Shown here: positions 10,081 to 19,428 of the stretch, in pieces | Layout: each line of letters begins with the position of its first letter | Numbering within the stretch: position 1 is the stretch's first letter | Assembly (NCBI RefSeq): GCF_000687995.1 | Contig: NZ_JIAC01000001.1 | Coordinates: 124,001-188,000 of the forward strand | Length of the DNA stretch: 64,000 bases | Origin: Selenomonas ruminantium AC2024 | Lineage (GTDB): Bacteria > Bacillota > Negativicutes > Selenomonadales > Selenomonadaceae | Direction: 5' to 3' | Translations under genes and position numbers: made by a program | The notes under the pieces: generated by a model | Databases searched by the model: none | Told to the model about the DNA's origin: nothing | Seen by the model: only the letters and a program-made list of their open reading frames with translations

Positions 10081-11546
10081 GTTTTTATTTCCCTCATATC
10101 TTTTCGCAGCTGTTGGGCTGCCTTGTCAATTGCCTCATGCTCCTGGGGCAGTAATGCCATCATTGATAAATCATTATCATCTGCCGCTGCCATTCCCATT
10201 TGATATAAAAAATTCAGCTGCTTAACCGCCAGCTGCGCCGCACCATCTGGGCGGCCTGCCGCTAGGCATTCCAATATTGGCTGGTCATTTATCCCTGCCT
10301 GCTTAGCATAATAGACATAAACTAGTCCGCCATTTTGCCGTGTCAATTGCCGGGCTAAAAATGCTGCATCAGCACACCTGTTATATAAGGCATTAAGCAC
10401 AGCAATAGAATCAGCTGCCTCTATGCCCTGTCTCCGCAGGAATCGCCAAAACGCGGCAAACAGCCCTCTATGGTAGCGATTGGCTCGCAATCCCTGTACG
10501 TAAAAATCCTGCGCTTTTTGCCCATCCCCCTGCATTTCTGCCAATTCTCCCAATCGCCAATATACAGAAGGCAACAAACGTGCGGCATTATCCATAACAC
10601 CTTCTATACTGTTCTTGTTATAAGCTTTTTCCAATTCCAAACCACGATTTAAATCCACCTTTGCCAGTAAATACTCCCGACGCTCAAACCGCCACAAACC
10701 GCGCATCAATGGAAATTCTGCCAAATCAGGACAAGCCCTGATAGCCGCCTGCAGACAAGCTGCTGTTTCTTCTGCTGGATACCTATGTTCAATACAGCAG
10801 CTGGCCCAGGTTTCATAGGCCCGTCCGCGCAAGTCCAGGGACAACTTTTCCTGTGCCAATAACAGTTTTGCATATGCAATCGCCTTATCCGGATTTCCCA
10901 GACCATACCAGATATCCATCAGATATCTGTCGTCCATTGGTTCCTTTCGTCCCCCATTAGCCGCGATACGTTCCTCAATGAGTTTTAGATTGCGACGCAT
11001 TTTAGCTTGCACAACATGTGTGGAATATCCCGTATGGTAAATCTCTATCTCATTAGCCAGTTCCAAGGAATTTCCCTTAGTCAAGGTCAATACCTCATGC
11101 ACCTTGCCTTTATAACGTAAATTCCGCTTATTGCGGAACATTCGTAGCTGCACCAGCGTGGTCATAATACGGTTATTATCATCTACATCAATATTTACCA
11201 GGCGACAAAGCACCCCATCTATTTTTTGATTAGGTTCCAAACGCTCTATTAACGGCCGTACTTTAGGCTGGGATTCTGGAGTAAAATATTCATCTGCATC
11301 CAAAAATAAAATCCAATTGCCCTTAGCTTTTTCTAAGGCAAAATTTTTCGCAGCCGCAAAATCATTACACCACTCGAAATAATACACTTTTGCACCGGAT
11401 TTTTGCGCTAGTTCTACTGTATTATCACTGCTGCCCGTATCTACCACAATCATCTCATCAGCCACTGTGCACATCGAAGCAAGCCAACGGCCAATGTTTT
11501 CTGCCTCATTTTTGACAATCACGCAGGCTGAAATATGAATCCTCAT
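10077..11546 (-). CDS. TPR-linked family 2 glycosyltransferase (SunS/YqgM-like)
   Basis: The start is placed at the ATG at 11546, which overlaps the upstream stop (CAATGAGG) and has GGGAG before it; a longer frame from 11633 runs back into the upstream gene and is rejected. The 489-residue product opens with a GT2 domain: ISACVIVKNEAENIGRWLAS, DEMIVVDTGSSDNTVELA and ILFLDADEYF (the metal-binding DAD), followed by a KGKVHEV segment. From about residue 220 it becomes a helical TPR-like array. This is the architecture of TPR-containing GT2 enzymes related to the S-glycosyltransferase SunS. The acceptor is not shown by the sequence; flagellin is a contextual guess. Confidence 0.85.
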   Translation of the reverse strand: MRIHISACVIVKNEAENIGRWLASMCTVADEMIVVDTGSSDNTVELAQKSGAKVYYFEWCNDFAAAKNFALEKAKGNWILFLDADEYFTPESQPKVRPLIERLEPNQKIDGVLCRLVNIDVDDNNRIMTTLVQLRMFRNKRNLRYKGKVHEVLTLTKGNSLELANEIEIYHTGYSTHVVQAKMRRNLKLIEERIAANGGRKEPMDDRYLMDIWYGLGNPDKAIAYAKLLLAQEKLSLDLRGRAYETWASCCIEHRYPAEETAACLQAAIRACPDLAEFPLMRGLWRFERREYLLAKVDLNRGLELEKAYNKNSIEGVMDNAARLLPSVYWRLGELAEMQGDGQKAQDFYVQGLRANRYHRGLFAAFWRFLRRQGIEAADSIAVLNALYNRCADAAFLARQLTRQNGGLVYVYYAKQAGINDQPILECLAAGRPDGAAQLAVKQLNFLYQMGMAAADDNDLSMMALLPQEHEAIDKAAQQLRKDMREIKT

Positions 11547-14386
11547 TGCCGTCTCTCCCTTCGTGCCACCCAGTCCTGATAAGCCGATAAATCCGGCTGC
11601 CGACTGCCAGCCTCTGCGGCTCTTGCAAAGCATTCACCTGCTGCTGTCATTTCCTGCAGATGATAGAGGCACCGTCCCGTCTGATACCAAAAGGCCGCAT
11701 CGTCCGGTATAGACGCATTAGGTATTTCAGCCAACAGCGAATAAGCAGCTTGCCAATACTGCTGTTCTGTCAATTTATCCGCAATTTCACAGACCTTTTC
11801 CCAGGAAAAATCCAAGGCTAGTCTAGCATATTCCTGATAAGAATCGTCTCCGACAAAGCCCTGTATAGCAGTAAGTCCAGCTAGATAATCCGGCCAATCT
11901 CCTGCTGAAAGCTGTTCCTGCCAGCCGTATAAACGGCCAATTATGCGCTGCCACCCGGGTGGCAGCATTGCCGCCCATTCATGACAATCTACTGATTGCG
12001 TCTTCCTTTTCTCCGCTGGCATAGCCACCAATGCTGCCAATAATTCCTGTACGCAGACTGTCGCTTCGAGCCAAGCCTGTTTACCGACTGTTCCTTTATC
12101 TCCGTCAAGCCACTGCTTTAATAATTTTTGCTGATTCTGTGGCAAGTACACTGCTAAAACCTGCATTACCTTACCATAACCAAATTTCACGGCCCATTCA
12201 GCTATATATTTCTTCCCTTGCTCCCTATCCGAAAAATAAGGTAAGACCTGTTTCAAAAAAGCTTGCGGTGACAGATGCAGCCATTCATAAAAGGCATGCA
12301 AGATTTCTTCATTATAGGGATTCTCCCTTACTGCCTGCTGCCAGGCAACATCAGCAGCTTTTTTTTCGCCCAAATATGCATGACAACTAGCCTTCGCTGC
12401 ATAAGCTTCTGCCAGCATCCCCTGAACGGCATTGCTGCCAGCCGTTAAATTCTGAGATGTTGCACGTTGTAAAAATTGCTCCAATAACGGCTTTGCCTGC
12501 TGATAGGCACCCATTTCTGTACAGATTATCCCTTGCCAGCCTATAAGCTCCATATCATCAAGACCACGGCTATGTGCCGTGGCGATAATATGCAACTGCG
12601 TCTCCGCTGGTTGCTTTAACTTACGGGCACAATGCAACCACAAGCGATACAGTTCACCATCACCGGCAATTGTCGGTACCTCTGCCGCTAGTGCCCTCTG
12701 CGCATAAGCAGATGCCAGTTCATATTCATGCAAACCGTAGAGACAATCTGCTAAATAGCGATAGTGCAACGGCTGTTCACCTTTTTCTTGCATCTCTTTC
12801 ATAATGAGCTGCAAATTCCGATTGAGTTTCTGCTGAATACGACCTGATGAATATCCCGTGTGACAAACAGCCAATTCCGCCATATATAACTGTTTTATTT
12901 CCCCACACTTATTGTAAAGGGCTTCATGAATCGCACCTTGATAGCGGAATGCCGAATTATTGCGCCAGATACGTAAAGCACGGAAACGTTGAATCTCCCG
13001 CCCCCAAGCATCAACATCCACATTGACAATAGGCACCTGAATACCTTCTGAATCGGACCCAAACTGCGCCACATACGCGAGAGCACCGCGCAAACGCTGT
13101 GGCTCATAAAATGTTTCATCCGCATCCAGGAACACCACCCAGTCGGCTTCTGCCCTTACCTGTGTCAAGGCATAATTTCTGGCCGCCGCAAAATCATCCT
13201 GCCAAACAAAAGAAAACACCTTTGCCCCAGCCTTTTGAGCAATTTCTACTGTCCTATCCTCAGAACCAGTATCCACTACGATGATTTCATCGCTAAAAAC
13301 TGCAGCATTCGCCAGCCACGCCCCTATTTCCTGTGCCTCATTTTTTGCAATTAGACAAGTTGTAATCTTCAGCTTACCTGTCGCTTTAACCAGCTCCTGC
13401 CATTCATAGATTTTCTCAGCTGCCACCACCGACATATCTGTTGAAAACTCTTTAGGCTCCAGACTCAGTGTCGGAAAAATCTTATCACGCTCCAATGCTT
13501 CTGTCATGGATTTAATTGCCGCTTCATATTCATAGATTTCCGCTTGACAGGCAGCCAGCTCCGCCCAAAATTCCGGTAATTCAGGAAATTCTTTAACAGC
13601 CTCCGCTGCCATTTTATAGCGTTCTGTATTCCGTCCCTGTTCCGCTAGATAGGCCAGCAACATCCGATACGAGCGACTGGCAAAGGCCACCTGCCTTCTT
13701 CCTTGAGCAATATCCAGCCTTGCATAATGCTCCATAGCGACATAATCCCCTACACCACGACAGGCCTCCGCCATATACATATAGTACTGCCCGGGATTAT
13801 CTGCCACTTTTATCTCTTCCTGTAAGATGTGCAAATTTCTCTCTGCCTTGGCCTGATTGACGGCAGTCTCATAACCTGTATGATAGAGCTTTAATAAATC
13901 TGGCCCCAGCATTGCAATATTGTTAATTATTCTCCCATCATCACGTAATTCTTCATGAATACGCCCTTGATAGCAAAGATTCGACTTATGCTTAAAAGCA
14001 CGTAAAACAAAAATTTCCCCCATTATATCGTCTTCATTATGGTCTATATCATAGCGTTTTATCAGCAAAGCATCATATGCCTTATTATCTTCTAAGACCT
14101 TACGCAAATTGCCGCAAGTTTCTGCCGAAAAGTATTCGTCAGCATCTATAAATAAAATATAATCGCCCGTTGCCTGCTCAATAGCAAAATTCCGCGGCCC
14201 AGAAAAATCATTCTGCCACACATAATCATAGACCTTGGCCCCATAGGACTTCGCTACATTACGTGTCTTATCTGTCGACCCAGTATCCACCACAATAAGT
14301 TCATCTACGGCAGCTGCGATAGTATCTATTGACCTAGATAGATTTTTTTCTTCATTTTTAGTGATATAACAAGCCGAAATCTTCAT
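11543..14386 (-). CDS. Tandem GT2-TPR glycosyltransferase with two catalytic domains
   Basis: The ATG at 14386 (MKISACYITKNEE) is chosen because GGAG lies nine bases upstream. A longer frame to 14488 would translate through the flagellin terminator and is rejected. The 947-residue protein has two GT2 domains. The first has DELIVVDTGSTDKTRN and YILFIDADEYF within residues 1-120. The second begins near residue 335 with KITTCLIAKNEAQEIGAWL, DEIIVVDTGSEDRTVEIA and WVVFLDADETF. TPR-like helices lie between the domains and through the C-terminal third. It is the first gene after the flagellin and heads the glycosylation operon with its own likely promoter. Confidence 0.85.
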   Translation of the reverse strand: MKISACYITKNEEKNLSRSIDTIAAAVDELIVVDTGSTDKTRNVAKSYGAKVYDYVWQNDFSGPRNFAIEQATGDYILFIDADEYFSAETCGNLRKVLEDNKAYDALLIKRYDIDHNEDDIMGEIFVLRAFKHKSNLCYQGRIHEELRDDGRIINNIAMLGPDLLKLYHTGYETAVNQAKAERNLHILQEEIKVADNPGQYYMYMAEACRGVGDYVAMEHYARLDIAQGRRQVAFASRSYRMLLAYLAEQGRNTERYKMAAEAVKEFPELPEFWAELAACQAEIYEYEAAIKSMTEALERDKIFPTLSLEPKEFSTDMSVVAAEKIYEWQELVKATGKLKITTCLIAKNEAQEIGAWLANAAVFSDEIIVVDTGSEDRTVEIAQKAGAKVFSFVWQDDFAAARNYALTQVRAEADWVVFLDADETFYEPQRLRGALAYVAQFGSDSEGIQVPIVNVDVDAWGREIQRFRALRIWRNNSAFRYQGAIHEALYNKCGEIKQLYMAELAVCHTGYSSGRIQQKLNRNLQLIMKEMQEKGEQPLHYRYLADCLYGLHEYELASAYAQRALAAEVPTIAGDGELYRLWLHCARKLKQPAETQLHIIATAHSRGLDDMELIGWQGIICTEMGAYQQAKPLLEQFLQRATSQNLTAGSNAVQGMLAEAYAAKASCHAYLGEKKAADVAWQQAVRENPYNEEILHAFYEWLHLSPQAFLKQVLPYFSDREQGKKYIAEWAVKFGYGKVMQVLAVYLPQNQQKLLKQWLDGDKGTVGKQAWLEATVCVQELLAALVAMPAEKRKTQSVDCHEWAAMLPPGWQRIIGRLYGWQEQLSAGDWPDYLAGLTAIQGFVGDDSYQEYARLALDFSWEKVCEIADKLTEQQYWQAAYSLLAEIPNASIPDDAAFWYQTGRCLYHLQEMTAAGECFARAAEAGSRQPDLSAYQDWVARRERRQ

Positions 14387-14418
14387 AGCACTTTTCTCCA
14401 TGCAGATATCTGTCAAAA

Positions 14419-14446
14419 AGTATATACATATGTATTTATTCGTCAA
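14419..14446 (-). promoter_or_regulatory. Predicted sigma-A promoter of the glycosyltransferase operon
   Basis: On the minus strand TTGACG (14441-14446) and TATACT (14419-14424) are separated by 16 bases. It lies just after the flagellin terminator and 33 bases before the ATG at 14386, so the glycosyltransferase genes can be expressed independently of flagellin. Sequence match only. Confidence 0.55.
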
Positions 14447-14456
14447 AGCAAACAAA

Positions 14457-14481
14457 AACCCTCTCCCGAAGGAGAGGGTTT
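14457..14481 (-). terminator. Intrinsic terminator of the main flagellin gene
   Basis: A 10-bp perfect stem, AACCCTCTCC with GGAGAGGGTT, closes a TTCG tetraloop and is followed on the minus strand by TTTGTTTG. It lies 40 bases after the flagellin stop codon and separates flagellin from the glycosyltransferase genes. Confidence 0.92.
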
Positions 14482-14520
14482 CGTTCACCTGTGTAGTAAA
14501 ATCCGTTATCGGACTCTCTA

Positions 14521-15828
14521 TTACTGGAGCAGGCTGAGAACCGAGCTGCTGCTCTGGTTGGCCTGTGCGAGCATGGACTGAGCGGCCTGCATGAGAACGT
14601 TGTTCTTCGTGTATTCCGTCATTTCCTTAGCCATATTCGCATCACGAATCGTGGACTCGGAGCTCTGAACGTTTTCAGATGCAGTCGTCAAGTTAGCGCT
14701 GGTGTATTCGAGACGGGACTCAACGGAACCGATAGTGGTCTGCTGGTCAAGAGCCTTCTGTACAGCGTTATCAAGCACGTTGATCGCTGCATTAGCCTGC
14801 TGCTGCGTACCAATCTGGATGTTGGCACCAGAGGAGCTCTGAAGACCAAGAGCCTCTGCACGCATATCCGTCAAGCCAACCTTGATGCTCTGATTTGCCT
14901 TGGTACCAACCTGCAGAACCATCGCATTATCCGTGGACTTATTCTGCGCACGAATGGATTCAGAGAAGTTATCCAGAACTGCATTAGCAGATTTCTGAAC
15001 AGCACCCTTGGTGTTCGTTACGGAAATCGTCACACCAGAAATCTGGTTCGTTACAGAAGAACCACCTGCTGCAATCGACAATGCATTCTTAGTGTCAGCC
15101 GTAGCTACAGTATCACCAGCAACGTCCTTACCGATGTAAGAACCCGTCTGAATCGTCGTGCTGAATGCACTACCAAGCTGGCTGTTAGCCTTTACCAGCA
15201 AGTCAGAAAGGTTCTTCGTAGCGCTAACAGAAGTCGTATAGGTCTTGCCCTGTTTTACAAAGGAAATGGTAACTTTATCCATGGAGTTGATGTTTAAGCT
15301 GTTACCATTACGATCCTTCATTGCAGAGAATGCCGTCGTACCAGTTGTATCAGATGCGAGGCTCTGGTTCGTCATCGTGGTAGTCGTTGCTTTGACTTCA
15401 CTGTTGTGAGAACCATCAACGAGCAGCTTGCCATTGTAGGTAATGTTAGCGTTGTCGTTGATCTGGTCGATGCTCTGGTCGAGCTCTTTCTGGATCGTAG
15501 CACGGTCGCTATCAGTATTGGTATCGTTGGCTGCGTTGATAACTTTCTCTTTCAGAGTCTTCAGAATATCAACGGTGGAGCTTACAGCACCTTCAGCAAC
15601 TTTCATCATTGCGTTACCATTCTGGGTGTTGCTGTTAGCCTGATCCAAGCCGCGGATCTGAACGCGCATACGTTCGGAAATTGCGTAACCGGAAGCATCG
15701 TCTGCAGCGCCGTTAATCTTCATACCAGAAGATACTTTCTGCAGGCTCTTGGACAGAGAATTTGCATTCTTGTTCAGAGTGTTCAGCGTAGAGATTGCCG
15801 ACATGTTGTTCTTTACTACCATTGCCAT
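14521..15828 (-). CDS. hag: Flagellin, main filament subunit
   Basis: The ATG at 15828 (MAMVVKNNMSAIS) is preceded by AAGGAGG at nine bases; the longer frame to 15912 has no support. The 435-residue protein has the conserved N-terminal D0/D1 helices (SSGMKINGAADDASGYAISERM), a variable middle of about residues 140-330 without cysteine, and the C-terminal helix ending SSSSVLSLLQ. This is the export and polymerisation core of flagellin. It sits right after the fliD-fliS genes, next to the glycosyltransferases, and has its own sigma-28-type promoter, CsrA sites and terminator, as expected for the abundant filament subunit. The symbol hag is by analogy with Bacillus. Confidence 0.95.
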   Translation of the reverse strand: MAMVVKNNMSAISTLNTLNKNANSLSKSLQKVSSGMKINGAADDASGYAISERMRVQIRGLDQANSNTQNGNAMMKVAEGAVSSTVDILKTLKEKVINAANDTNTDSDRATIQKELDQSIDQINDNANITYNGKLLVDGSHNSEVKATTTTMTNQSLASDTTGTTAFSAMKDRNGNSLNINSMDKVTISFVKQGKTYTTSVSATKNLSDLLVKANSQLGSAFSTTIQTGSYIGKDVAGDTVATADTKNALSIAAGGSSVTNQISGVTISVTNTKGAVQKSANAVLDNFSESIRAQNKSTDNAMVLQVGTKANQSIKVGLTDMRAEALGLQSSSGANIQIGTQQQANAAINVLDNAVQKALDQQTTIGSVESRLEYTSANLTTASENVQSSESTIRDANMAKEMTEYTKNNVLMQAAQSMLAQANQSSSSVLSLLQ

Positions 15829-15837
15829 GATGTTTTT

Positions 15838-15889
15838 CCTCCTTGAATGTAGAAAAATAAATTTAATGTAACAGCCATCCCTGACTGTC
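15838..15889 (-). promoter_or_regulatory. Two predicted CsrA-binding sites in the flagellin leader RNA
   Basis: Read on the minus strand, CAGGGATG (15876-15883) matches the CsrA consensus CARGGAUG exactly. It is the loop of a six-bp hairpin, GACAGU with GCUGUU (15870-15889). A second GGA is in CAAGGAGG (15838-15845), which is also the ribosome-binding site. One hairpin site plus one site over the Shine-Dalgarno is how CsrA represses hag in Bacillus subtilis. Confidence 0.75.
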
Positions 15890-15990
15890 GTTAGCTTTTT
15901 TATAATGAGCAAACCAACATTTCACAACCGGCTGCTAGCTGACCAGAAGCTCTATTTTGATTTGCTTATTATCTTTCGCCTTACACTTAA

Positions 15991-16017
15991 TATATCGTAA
16001 GGTTTGGGAAATACTTA
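15991..16017 (-). promoter_or_regulatory. Sigma-28-type promoter of the main flagellin gene
   Basis: On the minus strand TAAG (16014-16017), a 15-base spacer and ACGATATA (15991-15998). This is close to the Firmicute sigma-D/sigma-28 consensus (TAAA-N15-GCCGATAT). The same pattern precedes three other flagellin promoters and flgM in this window. The predicted leader is about 155 bases long. Confidence 0.85.
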
Positions 16018-16035
16018 AGCTTTTTTTTACAAAAT

Positions 16036-16395
16036 TTAATATTTTTTATTAAGAATATTCCCCAGAGTATAGGTATTTTGCAAATCATAGGCATGAACCG
16101 TTGCATTCTGCTGCCGTGATTTATTCAGCCAAGCCTTGGCTTTGTATATCACTTGCATATCCAAGGGCTTAATGCGCTGCACTAATTGCTGACATTCCTC
16201 GGTCTTGCGGTAAATCTCAGTTTCCGGCAGCTCCTTCATTCTGGTGACCAGATCATTACGCTGGCCCTCCAGCTCCAGAAATTCATCAATATCATTTTTA
16301 TCAATGAACTTCAGGAGTTCCTGCGTCAGCATATGATAAAGTTCAAAATTTGCTTTTGCCTGTTTCAATGCGGCCTTCGTATCTTTATCCGACAT
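16036..16395 (-). CDS. FliT-like flagellar chaperone (predicted)
   Basis: A 119-residue, all-helical, charged protein. The start at 16395 (MSDKDTKAALKQ) has AGGGTGA upstream inside the end of fliS and overlaps fliS by 11 bases; the longer frame to 16428 is less likely. Segments such as ANFELYHMLTQELLKFI and EFLELEGQRNDLVTRMKEL have the heptad-like pattern of small coiled-coil export chaperones. The position after fliD-fliS is where Bacillus-type operons carry fliT, the chaperone of the cap protein FliD. The identification rests on position, size and composition, as no diagnostic motif is visible. Confidence 0.6.
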   Translation of the reverse strand: MSDKDTKAALKQAKANFELYHMLTQELLKFIDKNDIDEFLELEGQRNDLVTRMKELPETEIYRKTEECQQLVQRIKPLDMQVIYKAKAWLNKSRQQNATVHAYDLQNTYTLGNILNKKY

Positions 16396-16798
16396 AACTG
16401 TCACCCTGAACATTCTTCGTGCCACCATCCTGGCGGGCTTTCTTCATGGCCTGTGCCCAAGCATCACGCAGTTCCCTTATGATATCAATCGCCTCCTGAA
16501 TCATGGCAGTATCGCTCTTGATATTGCCCTCTACCAAGCGATCATAACAATAATTATACAGGGGCAGCAACTGATGTGATATCTCATAATCCATATTCAA
16601 TGTAATACGAAATTCCGAGATAATCTGTTGGGCACGCTGCAGGAGGTTATTGGCATTTTCATACTGTTTCGCCTCTATTGCATCCTTGCCCTCATTCATA
16701 AACTTCAAGCAGCCATTATAGAGCATCAAAGTGAGTGCTTCCGGCGTGGCCGTCATAATCTGCTGTCTTTTGTAGGCTTCTGCTGCATTATTTACCAT
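16385..16798 (-). CDS. fliS: Flagellin export chaperone FliS
   Basis: A 137-residue helical protein. The N-terminal AAEAYKRQQIMTATPEALTLMLYNGCLKFM matches the FliS signature (Y..tqv.taspeeLt.mLYdG.lkf). IISEFRITLNMDYEISHQLLPLYNYCYDRL and a DIIRELRDAWAQAMKK helix follow. FliS binds the disordered C-terminus of flagellin in the cytoplasm and prevents early polymerisation; in Bacillus it also takes part in the FliW-CsrA switch. It lies 28 bases after fliD. The chain runs about ten residues past the usual C-terminus (GGTKNVQGDSYVG), overlapping the next gene. Confidence 0.93.
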   Translation of the reverse strand: MVNNAAEAYKRQQIMTATPEALTLMLYNGCLKFMNEGKDAIEAKQYENANNLLQRAQQIISEFRITLNMDYEISHQLLPLYNYCYDRLVEGNIKSDTAMIQEAIDIIRELRDAWAQAMKKARQDGGTKNVQGDSYVG

Positions 16799-16826
16799 AT
16801 ATTTGCCTCCCTAAAATCAAGCGTCC

Positions 16827-18941
16827 TTACTGTCCGCCGGTGATATACCCCATAGAAACACTCATATGCTGAATAGCAATTTCCATTGCATCGTATTTCT
16901 TGTAAAGCATATTCTCATAAGATTTCATCATCGTCTGGAAATTGGACATTTTAGTCTGCAACTCCTGAATAAGTGTACCTAGAGTACTGCCATCAGATGT
17001 TGAAGACGACGTTCCTGCATACTTCTTCATCGTGGACAGATTTTCATTAACCTTATCCGTAATACGATTGATTACGCCTTCCTTATTGTAATCGGTATAA
17101 CGCTCACCCTGTGCATTTACAGCATCACCTGAGGATGCGAACAATTGGTATACACAATCCGGGTCTGCCGCCAAGGCTTTCTTAAGTTTGTCCTCGTCCA
17201 AACGCAGATGACCACGGTCAGTCGAAGATTCAATACCGATAGACATCATGGTGTTATAGCTGCTGTCTACCGAATCCACTGGCGTATAGATAGCCTCACG
17301 CATTGCACTGATAATCTTGCCCAGATTTTGATCATGATGCAATAGCCCAGATTTAGCTTTCTCATTCCACTTGGTGATTTGATCCTGTGTCATCCCGTTT
17401 TCCTGAGACTTGGTCAGAACACCGTAATCACGGTACTGTACTTCATTATATTTGGAATTCAGGGAATCCAGCATCTTATTATAATCTTCAACGAACTTTT
17501 TGACGTTCTCGATGATTTTATCTGTATCCTGCGATACAGACACCGTCGTAGATCCTACCGCACTAACGTTATAGGTGACGTTAGCCACATTGATTTTGCT
17601 GCTGGTGGTCGCATAATCTTTGCCATCAATCGTCACGGAACCATTTGTACCAGCTACCGTCAATGTGTCTGTCGTCGTACCTTTGTTAAGGCCCGCAGCA
17701 AACATCGTATTCAGCAGTGTCCGTGAAGCCGCTGCTTTATCCGATTCATCCATTGCATCCACGGTAAGCGTGATATCTTTCGTGCTGTCAGCATTCGTCA
17801 GCGTCAGTTTGCCATCATCAGACAAAGATGCAGTAACATCAAGACCGGCACTATTGATATCCTTCACCAAGTCTGCCATGGTCTTATTTGCTGCCTGACT
17901 GGCTGTATAAACGATTGTCTTGCTGGCTGATCCATCATTTATCATAAAGGACAAGCCACTCGTCGCTACATCTGCAGCAAGGTCACTAAGTTTCGTCGTG
18001 CTCTGATAGGCTTCCGTATTCACACTAGTCATGGCACCCGTTTCACTCTTAGCGCTCACGCCATCAGAAGCATCTGACAGCTCGGCTAACGTCGTCATCG
18101 AGTCGCCATCTACTTTGGCCAAATTTAGATTATTAAGCAGAGCACGTGCTGCATCATCAGCCTTAGCATCAGTGATGGTGCCATCTTCATCCGTTTCACC
18201 GTCGGTCCGATTCTTCACCGACAAGACAATCTGATTATCCGCGCCACCATCTTTCTGATAGATGCTGAAGGCATCATTGGTGGAATCATAAGTAGCCGTC
18301 ATATTGACACCGGCATTCTTGATTTTAGATGCCAGATCATTGAGGGTCTGATTGCTGTCATAGAGTTCTGCATAGGTAAAAGAAATCGTGCTGGTCGTTT
18401 TATCCTTATCGTTTGGATCACCATTGCTAATCTCAAAGGAAACAGCCACCGTATTTCGTATAGCCGCTTTAGCCTCTTCTGTATCAGCTGCCTCAACAGC
18501 AGCTTTGTATTCATCCGCGTTTTTTTCAGTAGTTCCGGCAATAACGTCCTTAATGTACATACTCACAGGTGCGTTTGTATTATTGCGTGTAATAGCACTT
18601 TCGGACTGTACGTAAGCATTGCTAGATACTGAATTGACCTTAACCGAATGGGACATATTGGCTGCATCAGCGTTGGCCGTAGCCGTAGCCACTGAAGTAT
18701 TCGAACTGGCTGCCGACATAGGATTTGTCGTATAAGACATCTTATACGTTGACATCGTCGTCATATTGAATGTATTAAGATCCGAGTAGACGCTGGCGTA
18801 TGCTTCTTTTATCCACTCATTCTTAACTTCCTGCTTATACATCTTATCATATTGATTCTGCTTGGACATCATCCCCATCTTAACCATAGAATCAACATCT
18901 ATCCCCGAACCGGAGAGGCCGTAAATACCCATACCGCTCAT
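16827..18941 (-). CDS. fliD: Flagellar filament cap protein FliD
   Basis: A 704-residue protein that starts with GIYGLSGSGIDVDSMVKMGM, close to the FliD N-terminal signature, and ends with helices (LQTKMSNFQTMMKSYENMLYKKYDAME). FliD forms the cap at the filament tip and guides flagellin folding. Two regions with the pattern of flagellin hook-IN motifs (ANKTMADLVKDINSAGLDVTA and NQTLNDLASKIKNAGVNMTA) lie in the middle. At about 700 residues it is longer than the 450-550 common in Bacillus, because of extended variable domains. A GGAGGTG ribosome-binding site precedes the ATG, 13 bases after flaG. Confidence 0.93.
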   Translation of the reverse strand: MSGMGIYGLSGSGIDVDSMVKMGMMSKQNQYDKMYKQEVKNEWIKEAYASVYSDLNTFNMTTMSTYKMSYTTNPMSAASSNTSVATATANADAANMSHSVKVNSVSSNAYVQSESAITRNNTNAPVSMYIKDVIAGTTEKNADEYKAAVEAADTEEAKAAIRNTVAVSFEISNGDPNDKDKTTSTISFTYAELYDSNQTLNDLASKIKNAGVNMTATYDSTNDAFSIYQKDGGADNQIVLSVKNRTDGETDEDGTITDAKADDAARALLNNLNLAKVDGDSMTTLAELSDASDGVSAKSETGAMTSVNTEAYQSTTKLSDLAADVATSGLSFMINDGSASKTIVYTASQAANKTMADLVKDINSAGLDVTASLSDDGKLTLTNADSTKDITLTVDAMDESDKAAASRTLLNTMFAAGLNKGTTTDTLTVAGTNGSVTIDGKDYATTSSKINVANVTYNVSAVGSTTVSVSQDTDKIIENVKKFVEDYNKMLDSLNSKYNEVQYRDYGVLTKSQENGMTQDQITKWNEKAKSGLLHHDQNLGKIISAMREAIYTPVDSVDSSYNTMMSIGIESSTDRGHLRLDEDKLKKALAADPDCVYQLFASSGDAVNAQGERYTDYNKEGVINRITDKVNENLSTMKKYAGTSSSTSDGSTLGTLIQELQTKMSNFQTMMKSYENMLYKKYDAMEIAIQHMSVSMGYITGGQ

Positions 18942-18954
18942 AATTTACACCTCC

Positions 18955-19389
18955 TCACGCATTCTTATCGAGGAAGGCTCCCAGCCATTCCCTAGCTTTG
19001 GCCATTTGTTCCAGCATTTCCTCTGGCGGCACTTCCTTGATTACTTCATGGGTTTTCTTGTCCAGCATTCTCACAGACATCATATTGACATCCTTATGAT
19101 ACTGGAATTCAAGGTTGCAGTTAATCTTGCTCATGAGTTCGTTTAATTCTTCCGTCATATAACTAACGGTTTTTTCATCCATAGACTCCCGTTCTTCCTC
19201 ACGAGCCTTTAATGGATCTTCCTGTTCCTCTGCCTGATTAAACTTTGGGGCATTGTTTGCATCTTCAACACGCTGCACCTTTGTCTCCTGCTTTTCAGGT
19301 GATGCTGTTGACGTTGCTGTACTACTAACCCGCTCCGCAGCACCGGCCACAATTGAGGCCGACACTATGTCCTGAATTTTTCCTACCAT
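18955..19389 (-). CDS. flaG: FlaG family flagellar protein
   Basis: A 144-residue protein. The first 70 residues are low-complexity and rich in Ala, Ser, Glu and Gln. The conserved FlaG domain follows: ELMSKINCNLEFQYHKDVN, VRMLDKKTHEVIKEVPPEEML and a short C-terminal helix. FlaG proteins influence filament length by an unknown mechanism. The position between csrA and fliD is conserved in Firmicute flagellar operons. Confidence 0.88.
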   Translation of the reverse strand: MVGKIQDIVSASIVAGAAERVSSTATSTASPEKQETKVQRVEDANNAPKFNQAEEQEDPLKAREEERESMDEKTVSYMTEELNELMSKINCNLEFQYHKDVNMMSVRMLDKKTHEVIKEVPPEEMLEQMAKAREWLGAFLDKNA

Positions 19390-19428
19390 GTTGATCCCTC
19401 CGTAGATTCACACCAGTTTTCCTAAATT

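Noticed and set aside
14387-14488. N-terminal extension of the tandem GT2-TPR protein
   Set aside because: It would translate through the perfect flagellin terminator and lacks a ribosome-binding site; the ATG at 14386 has one.
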